64,000 nucleotides of DNA from Stenotrophomonas rhizophila (GCF_000661955.1 NZ_CP007597.1:2163605-2227604); one strand, 5' to 3'; counted from the first letter of the stretch, positions 1-8,442 are shown. Numbers and translations: made by a program. Notes: generated from the letters alone by a model not told the origin.

Positions 1-540
1 CGCGACGTGATGGACGAAATAGGCCGGGCTGGCCACGATCGCCATGCGCTGCGGGCCGCTGATCGGCACGGCGATCATGTCGTTGGCCACGCGTCCGCCT
101 AGGCGGATGCCGATGTCGTACCGCTGCGCCACGATGTCGGCCAGGCCGTAGTCGACGGTAAGCTCCACGCGCAGGTCGGGGTAGGCCGGCAGTATCGCGC
201 TCAGGCGTGGCCAGACAATGCTGTTGGCCGCGTGTTCGGCGGTGGTGATGCGGATGGTGCCGGCAGGATGGTCGCGGTAGTCGCTGATGGCCACCAGCTC
301 GGCCTCGATCTCCTGCATGCGCGGGGCCACGGTGTCGTACAGGCGTTCGCCGGCCTCGGTCATCGACACGCTGCGGGTGGTGCGGGTGAGCAGGCGCACC
401 CCGAGACGCTCTTCCAGGCCTCGCACGGTGTGGCTCAGCGCGGACTGCGAGACGCCGAGCTGCGCGGCGGCGCGGGTGAAGCTGCGCTCGCGGGCCACGG
501 CGACGAAGACCTGCAGGTCGTTGAAATTCTCGCGGGCCAT
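1..540 (-). CDS. LysR-family transcriptional regulator, C-terminus cut by window edge
   Basis: The visible 180 residues start MARENFNDLQVFVAVARE and show the N-terminal winged helix-turn-helix of LysR regulators (residues 5-63, with SFTRAAAQLGVSQSALSHTV as the recognition region). The start of the periplasmic-binding-protein-like effector domain follows from about residue 90. The rest lies left of position 1. The gene is divergent from the cupin gene at 729, with 188 bp between them, the usual arrangement for a LysR regulator and its target. The effector is unknown. Confidence 0.9.
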   Translation of the reverse strand, partial: MARENFNDLQVFVAVARERSFTRAAAQLGVSQSALSHTVRGLEERLGVRLLTRTTRSVSMTEAGERLYDTVAPRMQEIEAELVAISDYRDHPAGTIRITTAEHAANSIVWPRLSAILPAYPDLRVELTVDYGLADIVAQRYDIGIRLGGRVANDMIAVPISGPQRMAIVASPAYFVHHVA

Positions 541-728
541 CGGCGGCGTCCGGCACGCATGTGATTCATGCCTGGCCATGATGAGTCCGGGTCACTGGTG
601 AGCACAAGGCGCCAAGCGCTGATGATTGATGAGTGATGTTCATCTCTGCATGCGCGCTGCGGCAGGCAGTGGCGAGGTTGGCAGGGACTACAGTGGGACG
701 GTCCGTTTTCCACGTCGAGGAGTTCCGC

Positions 729-1193
729 ATGAACCTGTTGAGCAGCACGCTGCTGTCGATGGTGGCCGCCACCGCACCGGCCGACCCGGCCCCGATCCAG
801 ATCGCCCGCGCCGGCAGCACCCCATCGGCGGCAGGCCCAGCCGACTATTTCACCGGCACGGTGCGCATCGATGCGCCGTTCCAGCGCGCCGCACCGGCCC
901 GGGTGGGCGGTGCCACTGTGACCTTCGAGCCCGGCGCGCGCACGGCTTGGCACACCCATCCGCTCGGCCAGACCCTGATCGTGACCGCCGGGGTGGGCAG
1001 CGTGCAGGAGTGGGGCAAGCCGGTGCAGGAGATGCGCCCCGGCGACATTGTCTGGATCGCGCCGGGGGTGAAGCACTGGCACGGCGCCAAGGCGACGGTG
1101 GCCATGACCCATATCGCCATCGCCGAAGCGGTCGATGGCTCACCGGTGACCTGGCTGGAGCAGGTCAGCGAGGCCCAGTACAACGGCGGGTGA
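729..1193 (+). CDS. Small cupin protein, mandelonitrile-lyase/TM1459-like
   Basis: A 154-residue single-domain cupin. The first cupin motif reads [14 protein letters not shown] and the second [16 protein letters not shown], so the metal-ligand set H-x-H-x3-Q plus a later H is present. That set matches small bacterial manganese cupins such as the TM1459 and hydroxynitrile-lyase types. The ATG at 729 is chosen because GAGGAG at about 717-722 precedes it; an upstream in-frame ATG at 633 has no such site. The N-terminus is mildly hydrophobic, but a signal peptide is not convincing. It is divergent from the LysR gene at 1-540, its probable regulator. The substrate is unknown. Confidence 0.85.
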   Translation: MNLLSSTLLSMVAATAPADPAPIQIARAGSTPSAAGPADYFTGTVRIDAPFQRAAPARVGGATVTFEPGARTAWHTHPLGQTLIVTAGVGSVQEWGKPVQEMRPGDIVWIAPGVKHWHGAKATVAMTHIAIAEAVDGSPVTWLEQVSEAQYNGG

Positions 1194-1214
1194 CATCGCG
1201 CGCCACGGGCGTTA

Positions 1215-1235
1215 ATGTAACTATACCAGTTACAT
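1215..1235. promoter_or_regulatory. Perfect 7-7-7 palindrome, operator-like
   Basis: ATGTAAC (1215-1221) and GTTACAT (1229-1235) are exact reverse complements around the 7-nt spacer TATACCA. The site ends 18 bp before the methyltransferase start and is much more AT-rich than its surroundings. The spacer could carry a -10 element, so a bound repressor would cover the promoter. Size and symmetry fit a TetR- or GntR-type dimer, but no regulator in the window is an obvious owner. Confidence 0.55.
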
Positions 1236-1252
1236 GAAATAAGGTGCGCCCG

Positions 1253-1924
1253 ATGGATGCCTACGCCGACCCCGATGCCGTGGCCCGCTACGCAGAACGC
1301 CCACCCCGGCTGGTGCCGGGGTTCGCCGATCTGCAGCGGATGTGCACGCAGCTGCTGGCCGAATCCGCGCCGACCGATGCCCGCGTGCTGGTGTTGGGCG
1401 CCGGCGGCGGCCTGGAGCTGCGCACCTTCGCGCAGGCGCAGCCGCACTGGCGTTTCGACGGTGTGGATCCGTCGGACGCGATGTTGGCGCTGGCAACCCG
1501 CACTCTGGGCGCACACGCCCACCGTGCCCAGCTGCATCACGGGTACATCGACATAGCGCCTGACGGGCCGTTCGACGCGGCGGCCTGCCTGCTCACCCTG
1601 CATTTCGTGCCGCTGCACGAACGCGTGCCGACCCTGGCGGCGCTGCATCGGCGGTTGCGCGCGGGCGCGCCGCTGGTGGTGGCGCACATGAGCTTCGACC
1701 AGCACGACGGCGCGCGTGCGCTCTGGCTGCAACGCTACGCCGACTTTGCGATGTCCTCCGGGATCACGCCGGAGCAGGCCGAGCACGGTCGCGCCGCCGT
1801 CGCCGAGCACGTGCATATCCTGTCGCCGGCGCAGGACGAGGCGCTGCTGCGCGAGGCCGGTTTCAGCCGCGTCGAGAGCTTCTACCAGGGCCTGGGATTC
1901 CGCGGCTGGCTCGCGCTGGCGTAA
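1253..1924 (+). CDS. Class I SAM-dependent methyltransferase
   Basis: A 223-residue protein with the Rossmann-type SAM-binding motif VLVLGAGGGLELR near residue 43, then an acidic motif-II region (DGVDPSDAML) and a motif-III-like segment. It resembles class I small-molecule methyltransferases. ATG 1253 is preferred to GTG 1244 because AAGG lies at 1241-1244 at good spacing. The 7-7-7 palindrome at 1215 sits immediately upstream. The substrate cannot be read from the sequence. Confidence 0.82.
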   Translation: MDAYADPDAVARYAERPPRLVPGFADLQRMCTQLLAESAPTDARVLVLGAGGGLELRTFAQAQPHWRFDGVDPSDAMLALATRTLGAHAHRAQLHHGYIDIAPDGPFDAAACLLTLHFVPLHERVPTLAALHRRLRAGAPLVVAHMSFDQHDGARALWLQRYADFAMSSGITPEQAEHGRAAVAEHVHILSPAQDEALLREAGFSRVESFYQGLGFRGWLALA

Positions 1925-1987
1925 GCGCCACGGCATGGTCACGCCGCGGTGGCTACGCTGGGTGCTGGTACGTATCAGGAGAACAGC

Positions 1988-2641
1988 ATGGCCCAGGTTT
2001 TCATCATCGGCGCCGCCGGCAAGGTCGGCCGCCACCTGGTCGAACAACTGGCCACGCGCGGCCACCGCGCGGTGGCGCTGCATCGTCGCCCGGAGCAGGC
2101 GGACGCGTTGGCCGCACTGGGCGGCACACCGATGCAGGGCGATCTGACCCACACCGATGCGCAGGCGCTGGCGGCACAGATGGCCGGCAGCGAGGTGGTG
2201 GTGTTCAGTGCCGGGGCGGGCGGGGCAGGCATCGAACTGACCAACGCCATCGACGGTGCCGGGCTGGAGCTGGCCGTGCAGGCCGCCCGGCACGCCGGCA
2301 TCAAACGCTTCCTGCTGGTCTCGGCATTTCCCGAGGCCGGGCGAGGCAAGGCGATGGGCGATGGCTTCGAGAACTACATGGCGGTCAAGAAGCGCGCCGA
2401 TGTGTACCTGGCCGCCAGCGACCTGGATTGGGTGATCCTGCGCCCCGGTACGCTCACCGATGCGGCCGGCCGTGGATGCGTGCAGGCCGGGCTGGCCATT
2501 GCCTACGGCGAGGTGCCGCGTGCGGATGTCGCCGCGACGCTGGTGGCGTTGGTCGAACGCCCGCAGCTTACGCACCGCATCATCGAACTCACCGAAGGCG
2601 ACCAACCGATCGACGCGGCGCTGCAGCAGCTGCCCGCTTGA
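1988..2641 (+). CDS. Atypical SDR / NAD(P)-binding protein
   Basis: A 217-residue protein beginning MAQVFIIGAAGKVGRHLVEQL, with the glycine-rich GxxGxxG dinucleotide loop of atypical (extended) short-chain dehydrogenases of the NAD(P)H-binding YwnB/YtfG type. No classical Y-x3-K catalytic pair is visible. A likely redox sensor, epimerase-like or quinone-related protein; the substrate is unknown. ATG 1988 follows AGGAGA (1977-1982); an upstream in-frame start at 1949 lacks a site. It runs in the same direction as the methyltransferase, 63 bp downstream. Confidence 0.85.
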   Translation: MAQVFIIGAAGKVGRHLVEQLATRGHRAVALHRRPEQADALAALGGTPMQGDLTHTDAQALAAQMAGSEVVVFSAGAGGAGIELTNAIDGAGLELAVQAARHAGIKRFLLVSAFPEAGRGKAMGDGFENYMAVKKRADVYLAASDLDWVILRPGTLTDAAGRGCVQAGLAIAYGEVPRADVAATLVALVERPQLTHRIIELTEGDQPIDAALQQLPA

Positions 2642-2710
2642 TGTGGCACAGGCGGCCCGGGCGGCAATGGTAAAATCGGCGTCCCGATCCACTGCACAGA
2701 CGAGTACGCC

Positions 2711-3628
2711 ATGACCGACGCCCGCTTCCATCCCATCGGCACCCCTGGCCAGCCCTGGGGCGCGGCGGAAAAGGCGCAGTGGCGTGCCCTGCAGCAGCCG
2801 CAGCGTCGCTATGCCAACGACGTGGTGCCGGCGGTGGACGCCTTGCGCGCGGACTTCGACGTGGAGCAGTACGGCACGCTGGACTACGCCCCGGACGCGT
2901 ACCCGTTGTTTGCCGTACGCAGCCGCAACTGGAACCCGGCGCTTCCCAGCGTGCTGGTGACCGGCGGCGTGCACGGCTACGAAACCAGTGGCGTGCAGGG
3001 CGCGCTGCAGTTCCTGGCCACGCGTGCCAAGGACTATGCCGGTCGCGCGAACGTGCTGGTGGCGCCGTGTGTGAGCCCCTGGGGCTACGAGCGCGTGCAG
3101 CGCTGGAACGCCGATGCGATCGACCCGAACCGCTCGTTCGTGGCCAACAGCCCGGCGCAGGAATCGGCGGCGCTGATGGCGCTGGTGGAACCGCTGCGCG
3201 CCGGCATGGTGATGCACATTGACCTGCATGAAACCACCGACAGCGACGAAACCGAGTTCCGTCCCGCGCTTGCCGCGCGCGATGGCAAGCCGTTCGAACC
3301 GGGCCTGATTCCCGATGGCTTCTACCTGGTGGACGACAGCGAGAATCCGCAGCCCGCGTTCCAGACGGCGGTGAACGCAGCGGTGGAGCAGGTGACCCAC
3401 ATCGCCCCGGCCGATGACAAGGGCGAGATCATCGGCTCGCCGGTGGTGGCCCCGGGCGTGATCGAGTACCCGCTGAAGAAGCTGGGCTTGTGCGCCAGCA
3501 TCACCGGCGCGACCTACACCACCACCACCGAGGTCTACCCGGACAGCCCCCGCGCCACCCCGCAGCAGTGCAACGATGCGCAGGTAGCCGCGATCTGCGC
3601 CGCCATCGACTACGCACTAGCCCACTAG
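2711..3628 (+). CDS. M14-family zinc metallocarboxypeptidase-like protein
   Basis: A 305-residue protein with the M14 signature: GGVHGYET gives the zinc pair H88-x2-E91, AIDPNRSF gives the Asn-Arg substrate clamp, MHIDLHE supplies the third zinc His, and a Glu in TTTTEVYPD is a candidate catalytic residue. It is probably a cytoplasmic amidase or carboxypeptidase acting on small peptides or peptidoglycan fragments, as no signal peptide is seen. A -10-like TAAAAT lies at 2671-2676. The stop codon TAG (3626-3628) abuts the GTAG head of the first REP element. Confidence 0.88.
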   Translation: MTDARFHPIGTPGQPWGAAEKAQWRALQQPQRRYANDVVPAVDALRADFDVEQYGTLDYAPDAYPLFAVRSRNWNPALPSVLVTGGVHGYETSGVQGALQFLATRAKDYAGRANVLVAPCVSPWGYERVQRWNADAIDPNRSFVANSPAQESAALMALVEPLRAGMVMHIDLHETTDSDETEFRPALAARDGKPFEPGLIPDGFYLVDDSENPQPAFQTAVNAAVEQVTHIAPADDKGEIIGSPVVAPGVIEYPLKKLGLCASITGATYTTTTEVYPDSPRATPQQCNDAQVAAICAAIDYALAH

Positions 3629-3905
3629 GTAGTGCCGGCCGCTGGCCGGCTCCAGGCGATCCCAACCAGCGCAACGCAGCGCCGGGCTCTGCCCGGCTGC
3701 CTTGTAGTGCCGGCCGCTGGCCGGCTCCAGGCGATCCCAACCAGCGCAACGTAGCGCCGGGCTCTGCCCGGCTGCCTTTCAGCGCGAAGTGCAGCGGGGC
3801 AGAGCCCCGCTCTACGCGGGATGCGTTGAAGAATGGCCACGTAGCGCCGGGCTCTGCCCGGCTGTCTTTCAGCGCAAAGCGCAGCGGGGCAGAGCCCCGC
3901 TCTAC
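3629..3905. repeat. Cluster of GTAG-headed REP palindromes with a 75-bp tandem duplication
   Basis: The stretch between the peptidase and the LysR gene consists almost wholly of short hairpins. GTAG-headed units start at 3629, 3704, 3751 and 3841; the opposite orientation, ending CTAC, ends at 3815 and 3905. Segments 3629-3703 and 3704-3778 are a near-perfect 75-bp tandem duplication, each containing two different palindromes. The stems GCCGGGC/GCCCGGC and GGGGC/GCCCC would form stable RNA hairpins on both strands, so the cluster may end transcription of the two convergent genes. It resembles S. maltophilia SMAG elements. Confidence 0.85.
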
Positions 3906-4765
3906 GGGGTGCGGTGCAGGAATTCGTCGAGCAGCCACAGCGCGGCCGGGCCCAGTGTCTCGCCCTTGCGCCACACCGCGTCGCACGCCACCAGCTTCGG
4001 CCAGCCGGGCAGGGCCAGTTCCACCAGCTGCCCGCGCCCGTATCGCGCTACCAGGGTGCGCGGCAGTTCGGCCCAACCGAAGCCGTCTTCGGCCATCTCC
4101 AGCACCATCAGGTAATCCGACGCCGACCAGCTGCGCCCACGCGCCGGGCCGCTGCGCTGATCGTCACCGCTCAGGCAGATCCGGCGATGGCCCGCCAGGT
4201 GGGATTCGTCCGCGGCATCGATCTGCGCCAACGGGTGCTGCCGCGCCACGAACACCGCCATTTCCGCGCGCAACGGCAGCGCACGCACCGTCAGGTCGGA
4301 CGGGTACTGCGCCTGCTGCGGCACCAGTCCCAGATGCGCGCGCCCCCGCTGCACCACATCGAGCACGTCGCTGCCTTCGGCATCCAGCCATTCCAGTTCA
4401 ATGTCCGGAAAACGCTGTTCGAAGCGCTGCAACAGAGGGTGGTCGGGGTTGAGTTGGTAGATGTCGGAAAACACCACGGTCAACCGCGGCTCCACCGCGT
4501 CGCCCAGGCGGATGCTCAGCTGTTCCAGGCGTTCAGCGGCGGCAAGAATCTCCTGCACGTGGCCGAGCACCTTGCGCCCGTCGTCGGTGAGCACCGGGTA
4601 GCGGCCGCGGCGATCGAACAGGGTGAGGCCCAGATCGGCCTCCAGCGTGGCAACCGCCGTGCTGATGGTCGATTGGGTCTTCTTCAGTCGGCGAGCCGCG
4701 GCGGAGAAGGAGCCGAGCGCGGCCGCTTCAACGAAGGCGTGCAAGGATTCCGGGCCGTAGCGCAT
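3902..4765 (-). CDS. LysR-family transcriptional regulator
   Basis: A 287-residue LysR protein beginning MRYGPESLHAFVEAA. The winged helix-turn-helix is at residues 5-63 (SFSAAARRLKKTQSTISTAV) and is followed by the effector domain. ATG 4765 is preferred because AAAGG precedes it; an in-frame ATG at 4795 adds ten residues but has no ribosome site. It is divergent from mdtJI and a plausible regulator of that pair. The stop codon TAG (3904-3902) is part of the GTAG head of a REP element, so the last codons abut the palindrome. Confidence 0.88.
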   Translation of the reverse strand: MRYGPESLHAFVEAAALGSFSAAARRLKKTQSTISTAVATLEADLGLTLFDRRGRYPVLTDDGRKVLGHVQEILAAAERLEQLSIRLGDAVEPRLTVVFSDIYQLNPDHPLLQRFEQRFPDIELEWLDAEGSDVLDVVQRGRAHLGLVPQQAQYPSDLTVRALPLRAEMAVFVARQHPLAQIDAADESHLAGHRRICLSGDDQRSGPARGRSWSASDYLMVLEMAEDGFGWAELPRTLVARYGRGQLVELALPGWPKLVACDAVWRKGETLGPAALWLLDEFLHRTP

Positions 4766-4861
4766 GGATGTATCGCCTTTGTCGATGGATTCCATCTTTG
4801 GTGTGATGGAAACGTCGATGATAATGAAGGCATCGGCGGAGTGCGAGTGTCGCGAGTGCCC

Positions 4862-4886
4862 GTACCGACCAACGGTCGGTACCTAC
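4862..4886. repeat. REP-like palindrome in the mdtJI leader
   Basis: GTACCGACC (4862-4870) and GGTCGGTAC (4874-4882) flank AAC, followed by CTAC. It has the same core as the other CCGACC/GGTCGG repeats in the window, but it lies about 30 bp before the mdtJ start and would form a hairpin in its 5' untranslated RNA. Confidence 0.6.
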
Positions 4887-4917
4887 GCCCCGCCGGATCA
4901 CCCTCAAGGAGTTTCCC

Positions 4918-5289
4918 ATGCACACACACGTGCATTCCCAACCCCGTGCCCGTGGCGGCCTGATCGCCTGGGCCTGCCTGACTGTGGCGATCGTCGCCGA
5001 AGTGGTCGGCACCTCGTTCATGGCCGATGCCGCCCGTCATGGCGGCTATCTGGGCTATGTCGTGATGGCCGTGGCCCTGGCCATTTCGTACTACTTCCTG
5101 GCGCTGTCGGTGCGCGCCATCGCGGTCGGGGTCGCCTACGCGGTGTGGGAAGGCCTCGGCCTGACCCTGCTCACGCTGGTCGGCATTTTCGTGTTCAAGG
5201 ACAGCCTGTCCGTGCAGCAGATGATCGGCCTGGTGATGGCGGCGGTCGGCATCGTCTGCGTCACGCTCGGCGAGGAGCACACGGCATGA
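4918..5289 (+). CDS. mdtJ: SMR transporter subunit, spermidine exporter MdtJ
   Basis: A 123-residue protein with four membrane helices and the small-multidrug-resistance pattern: membrane Glu28 in AIVAEVVGTSFM, and GVAYAVWEGLG in the third helix, which is close to E. coli MdtJ (GVAYALWEGIG). MdtJ works only together with MdtI to export spermidine across the inner membrane. AAGGAG at 4906-4911 sets the start at 4918. The stop overlaps the mdtI start by 4 bp (ATGA), so the pair is translationally coupled. A divergent LysR gene probably controls it. Confidence 0.88.
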   Translation: MHTHVHSQPRARGGLIAWACLTVAIVAEVVGTSFMADAARHGGYLGYVVMAVALAISYYFLALSVRAIAVGVAYAVWEGLGLTLLTLVGIFVFKDSLSVQQMIGLVMAAVGIVCVTLGEEHTA

Positions 5290-5606
5290 GTCTCACCGCC
5301 TTCCTGTTCGTGGTCTGCTCGGCCCTGATCGACATCGCGGCCAACATGATGGTCGCCAAATCCGATGGGTTCCGTAAGCCGGCCTGGGGGGTTGCCGCGA
5401 TCGTGCTGGTCTGGCTCGCCTTCGCGCTTCTCGGCCAAGCGGTCAAGACCCTGGATCTGGCCACCGCCTATGCGATGTGGGGCGCGATCGGAGTGATCGG
5501 CACTGCCGTCTGCGGGCGGGTGCTGTTCGGCAACCGCCTGCGTCCCATCGGCTGGGTCGGCATCGCGCTGGTCACCGGTGCGGTGGTGGTGCTGTCCAGC
5601 CACTGA
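5286..5606 (+). CDS. mdtI: SMR transporter subunit, spermidine exporter MdtI
   Basis: A 106-residue four-helix SMR protein with AKSDGFRKPAWG and GQAVKTLDLATAYAMWGAIG, closely matching E. coli MdtI. It forms the heteromeric spermidine exporter with MdtJ. One oddity: the membrane carboxylate expected in helix 1 is Asp16 (ALIDIAAN), where E. coli MdtI has Glu (LEIVAN). The charge is kept but the side chain is shorter. Its end is 6 bp from the end of the convergent gene at 5613. Confidence 0.87.
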   Translation: MSLTAFLFVVCSALIDIAANMMVAKSDGFRKPAWGVAAIVLVWLAFALLGQAVKTLDLATAYAMWGAIGVIGTAVCGRVLFGNRLRPIGWVGIALVTGAVVVLSSH

Positions 5607-5612
5607 CCCCGG

Positions 5613-6440
5613 TCAGCGGAACAGGTGATTCAATACCGCCCCGGAGGCCGCATCGGCGAAGCCGTCGAAGCGGCCTTCGTCCCTGAGCAGCTGCGAGGCG
5701 CGCATCATCCCACCCCAGGCGGTACGCGCCATCGCGCCGCCCACGCTGACCCGGCGCACGCCCATGGCGGCGATGTCCTGCAGGGTGAACGGCACGGCGC
5801 TGCCCACCAGCAGGTTCACCGGTTTGGGGGCCACGGCGGCAACCACCGCCTCGATCTGCGCGCGGGTGCTGATGCCCGGCGCGTACAGGCAGTCGGCGCC
5901 GGCTGCGGCGTAGGCGCGCAGCCGGGCAATGGCATCGTCCAGGTCCGGGCGGCCGACAAAGAAGTTCTCGGCCCGGCCAATCAGCAGCACGTCCTCGCCA
6001 CTGCGGTCGATGGCGGCCCGTGCGGCGCGCACCCGCGCCACTGCCTCGTCGAGCGGTCGCAGTGGCGCGTCGGCGTCGCCACGGGCGTCTTCAATGGACA
6101 GGCCGGCCACGCCGGTGGCGATGGCCTGTTCCACGGCGTGCTCCACCGCGGTGGGATCCGCGCCGAAGCCATCGCCGAAATCGGCATTCACCGGCAGCGG
6201 CGTGGCAGCGGCCAGGTCACGCAGGTGGGCCAGCGTCTCATCCAGTGAGAGCTGGCCGTCCGGCTTGCCCTGGCTCCAGGCCACGCCGGAACTGGTGCTG
6301 GCCAGCGCGGCAAACCCCAGCCCATGCAGGTAGCGCGCACTGCCCACGTCCCACGGGTTGGGCAACACGAAACAGCCGTCCGCATGCAGGGCGCGGAAGG
6401 CGGCGCGGCGTGGGCGGGGATCGAAGGGCAGGGTGGTCAT
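5613..6440 (-). CDS. Isocitrate lyase/PEP mutase superfamily protein
   Basis: A 275-residue TIM-barrel protein with the family landmarks NPWDVGSARYL (N-terminus), VNADFGDGFG (Mg2+-binding Asp), GLSIEDARGD and LIGRAENFF. Isocitrate lyase-type catalytic Cys (KKCGH) is absent, so it belongs with the PEP mutase/oxaloacetate hydrolase/2-methylisocitrate lyase-like enzymes rather than glyoxylate-shunt isocitrate lyase. The exact carbon-carbon or phosphorus-carbon bond chemistry is unknown. It is convergent with mdtI. Confidence 0.85.
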   Translation of the reverse strand: MTTLPFDPRPRRAAFRALHADGCFVLPNPWDVGSARYLHGLGFAALASTSSGVAWSQGKPDGQLSLDETLAHLRDLAAATPLPVNADFGDGFGADPTAVEHAVEQAIATGVAGLSIEDARGDADAPLRPLDEAVARVRAARAAIDRSGEDVLLIGRAENFFVGRPDLDDAIARLRAYAAAGADCLYAPGISTRAQIEAVVAAVAPKPVNLLVGSAVPFTLQDIAAMGVRRVSVGGAMARTAWGGMMRASQLLRDEGRFDGFADAASGAVLNHLFR

Positions 6441-6509
6441 GGCGCGGACCCGGTAGGCAGTACCACGATGGTACCGCCCACGTTGCGCCGGTCGTGCTGC
6501 AGGCGCGAC

Positions 6510-7658
6510 TCAGGCCCGCACCCAGCGTGCCGCCACGCCAATGCCGGCCAGTGCAACGGCCACCAGGCAGAAGGCGAACACCAGGCTGCTGGCCTGTGCC
6601 ACGAGCCCGATGAACGCCGGGCCGGCCAGCACGCCGGCGTAGCCCAGCGTGGTGATCGCCGGAATTGCCAGGCTCTCCGGCATCGCCTTCTGGTTGCCGG
6701 CCATCGAGAACAACGCCGGCACGATGTTTGCGCAGCCCAGCCCGATCAGCGCGTAGCCCAGCAAGGCCAGGGGCAGCACCGTGGCGAAGGTGACCAGCGC
6801 GAAACCACCGGCCGCCACCAGGCTGCCGAGCAGGATGGCGCGGTGCCGCCCCAACGCGGCCACCACGCCGTCGCCGACCAGGCGGGTCACCGTCATGGCG
6901 ATGGCAAACGTCATGAAACCCAGCCCGGCGTGCGACGGCGGCACCTGTTGAACCTCGTGCAGGAATACCGCGCTCCAGTCCAGCATGGCGCCCTCGGCCA
7001 GGAAGGCCACGAAACACAGCACGCCGATGCCCAGCACCACCCCATGTGGCACCGCAAATACCGGCGCGCCGGTGGGCGCCTTGTCGCGCCGCCAGTACGG
7101 CAGCGAGAGGGCCAGCAGCGCGGCCATCACCGCGACAGCCAGCAGGCACACCAGCCACGGCGGGAGGTGCAGCGCGAGCAGCCCGGTCATCGCCGCGGCG
7201 CCAACGGCGCCACCGATGCTGTAGAAGGCGTGGAAGCCGGACATCATCGGCCGCCCGCTGTCACGCTCGACCATGACCGCCTGGATGTTCATCGTGCAGT
7301 CGCATGCGCCCACCCCGGCGCCGAACACGAACAGCGCCAGGCCCAGCGTCCACGGCGATGGCGCGATGGCCAGCAGGGGCAGGCTGGCGATCACCATCAA
7401 CAGCGTGCCGATCATCACCGCTCGGCACCCGTGGCGGGCGGCGAAGATGCCGGCCAGCGGCATCGCCAGCAGGGAACCGGCACCCAGGCACAGCAGCACC
7501 AGGCCCAGCGAGCCCTCATCCAGCCCGGTGCGGGTCTTGGCGAAGGGCACCAGCGGCGCCCAGGCGGCGGTGGCGAAGCCGGGCAGGAAGAAGGCGGCGC
7601 GGGTGGCGTGTTGTTCGACGCGGGTACCGGCCAGGGATGCGTGGGTCAGCGTGGACAT
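6510..7658 (-). CDS. MFS transporter, YbjJ-like
   Basis: A 382-residue major facilitator with twelve predicted helices. The cytoplasmic loop 2-3 region around PLAGIFAARHGCRAV and the repeated Gly/Ala-rich helices fit the YbjJ-type subfamily, in which a DeoR regulator often sits next to the transporter. ATG 7658 (MSTLTHASLAG) is chosen because it lies 7 bp after the DeoR stop with GGAGTGAG before it. The two genes form an operon. The substrate, perhaps a sugar or sugar derivative, is inferred only from the DeoR link. Confidence 0.85.
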   Translation of the reverse strand: MSTLTHASLAGTRVEQHATRAAFFLPGFATAAWAPLVPFAKTRTGLDEGSLGLVLLCLGAGSLLAMPLAGIFAARHGCRAVMIGTLLMVIASLPLLAIAPSPWTLGLALFVFGAGVGACDCTMNIQAVMVERDSGRPMMSGFHAFYSIGGAVGAAAMTGLLALHLPPWLVCLLAVAVMAALLALSLPYWRRDKAPTGAPVFAVPHGVVLGIGVLCFVAFLAEGAMLDWSAVFLHEVQQVPPSHAGLGFMTFAIAMTVTRLVGDGVVAALGRHRAILLGSLVAAGGFALVTFATVLPLALLGYALIGLGCANIVPALFSMAGNQKAMPESLAIPAITTLGYAGVLAGPAFIGLVAQASSLVFAFCLVAVALAGIGVAARWVRA

Positions 7659-7665
7659 ATCGGGC

Positions 7666-8442
7666 TCACTCCGCATCGGCGTGGTGAATGTCGACGCCGC
7701 GGCGCGCGAACGCCTCGGCCTGCGCCGGCGGGGCATCGGCCTCCAGCACCAGCACGTCGATCCGTTCGACCGTGCCGATCCGGTGCGATGCCTGCGCGCC
7801 CAGCTTTTCGTTGCTGGCCACGACCACGCAGCGGCTGCTGGCGGCGAGCATCGCCCGCTTCAGCGCGGCTTCCTCGCCATCCACGGCCCACAGCCCGGCC
7901 TCGGCATCCACCGCGCAGGTGCCGATGAAGCAGACGTCCACGCGCAACGCGGCGATGGCTTCCAGCGCCTGCGCGCCAACTGCCGCGCCGATCCTCGGAT
8001 CCAGGCGGCCACCGATCAGCGTGACCTCGAACCCGCTGCGCGCCATCAGCAGCAGCGCGATGTCCGGAGCATTGGTGATCACCCGCAGGCCCTGGGTGTC
8101 GGGCAGGCAGGCGGCGATGGCACTGTTGGTGGAGCCGGCATCCAGCAGCACCTGCTCACCCGGGCGCACATGCAGGGCCGCTGCGCGTGCGAGCGCCTGC
8201 TTCTGATCGCGCTGCAGGGCATGACGGTCGGCCAGTGGCGGAAATTCCGGGGCCGCCGGCAGCGCGCCGCCATACACCTTGCGGCACAAGCCCTGGCTGG
8301 CCAGATCGCGCAGGTCGCGGCGGATCGAGTCTTCGGAGACGCCCATCTGCAGCGCAAGCTGGGCCGAGAACACGCGCCCCTGTTCGCGCAGCAGGTGCAG
8401 GATGGTCTGTTGGCGTTCGCCGGGAAGGGCTTCGGGATGCAT
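7666..8442 (-). CDS. DeoR-family transcriptional regulator
   Basis: A 258-residue protein. The N-terminal DeoR helix-turn-helix (GERQQTILHLLREQGRV, then MGVSEDSIRRDLRDL) is followed by the sugar-phosphate-isomerase-like effector domain (LLDAGSTNSAIA, VITNAPDIALLL, IGGRL). The start at 8442 (MHPEALPGER) fits the family length; in-frame starts at 8487 and 8505 are possible. It probably represses its own operon with the MFS gene through the inverted repeat at 8502-8522. Its effector should be a phosphorylated sugar or related metabolite. Confidence 0.88.
   Translation of the reverse strand: MHPEALPGERQQTILHLLREQGRVFSAQLALQMGVSEDSIRRDLRDLASQGLCRKVYGGALPAAPEFPPLADRHALQRDQKQALARAAALHVRPGEQVLLDAGSTNSAIAACLPDTQGLRVITNAPDIALLLMARSGFEVTLIGGRLDPRIGAAVGAQALEAIAALRVDVCFIGTCAVDAEAGLWAVDGEEAALKRAMLAASSRCVVVASNEKLGAQASHRIGTVERIDVLVLEADAPPAQAEAFARRGVDIHHADAE

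Noticed and set aside
845..3400. An 851-codon open frame on the - strand
   Set aside because: Covers four real + strand genes (cupin, methyltransferase, SDR, M14 peptidase), all with clear family motifs.
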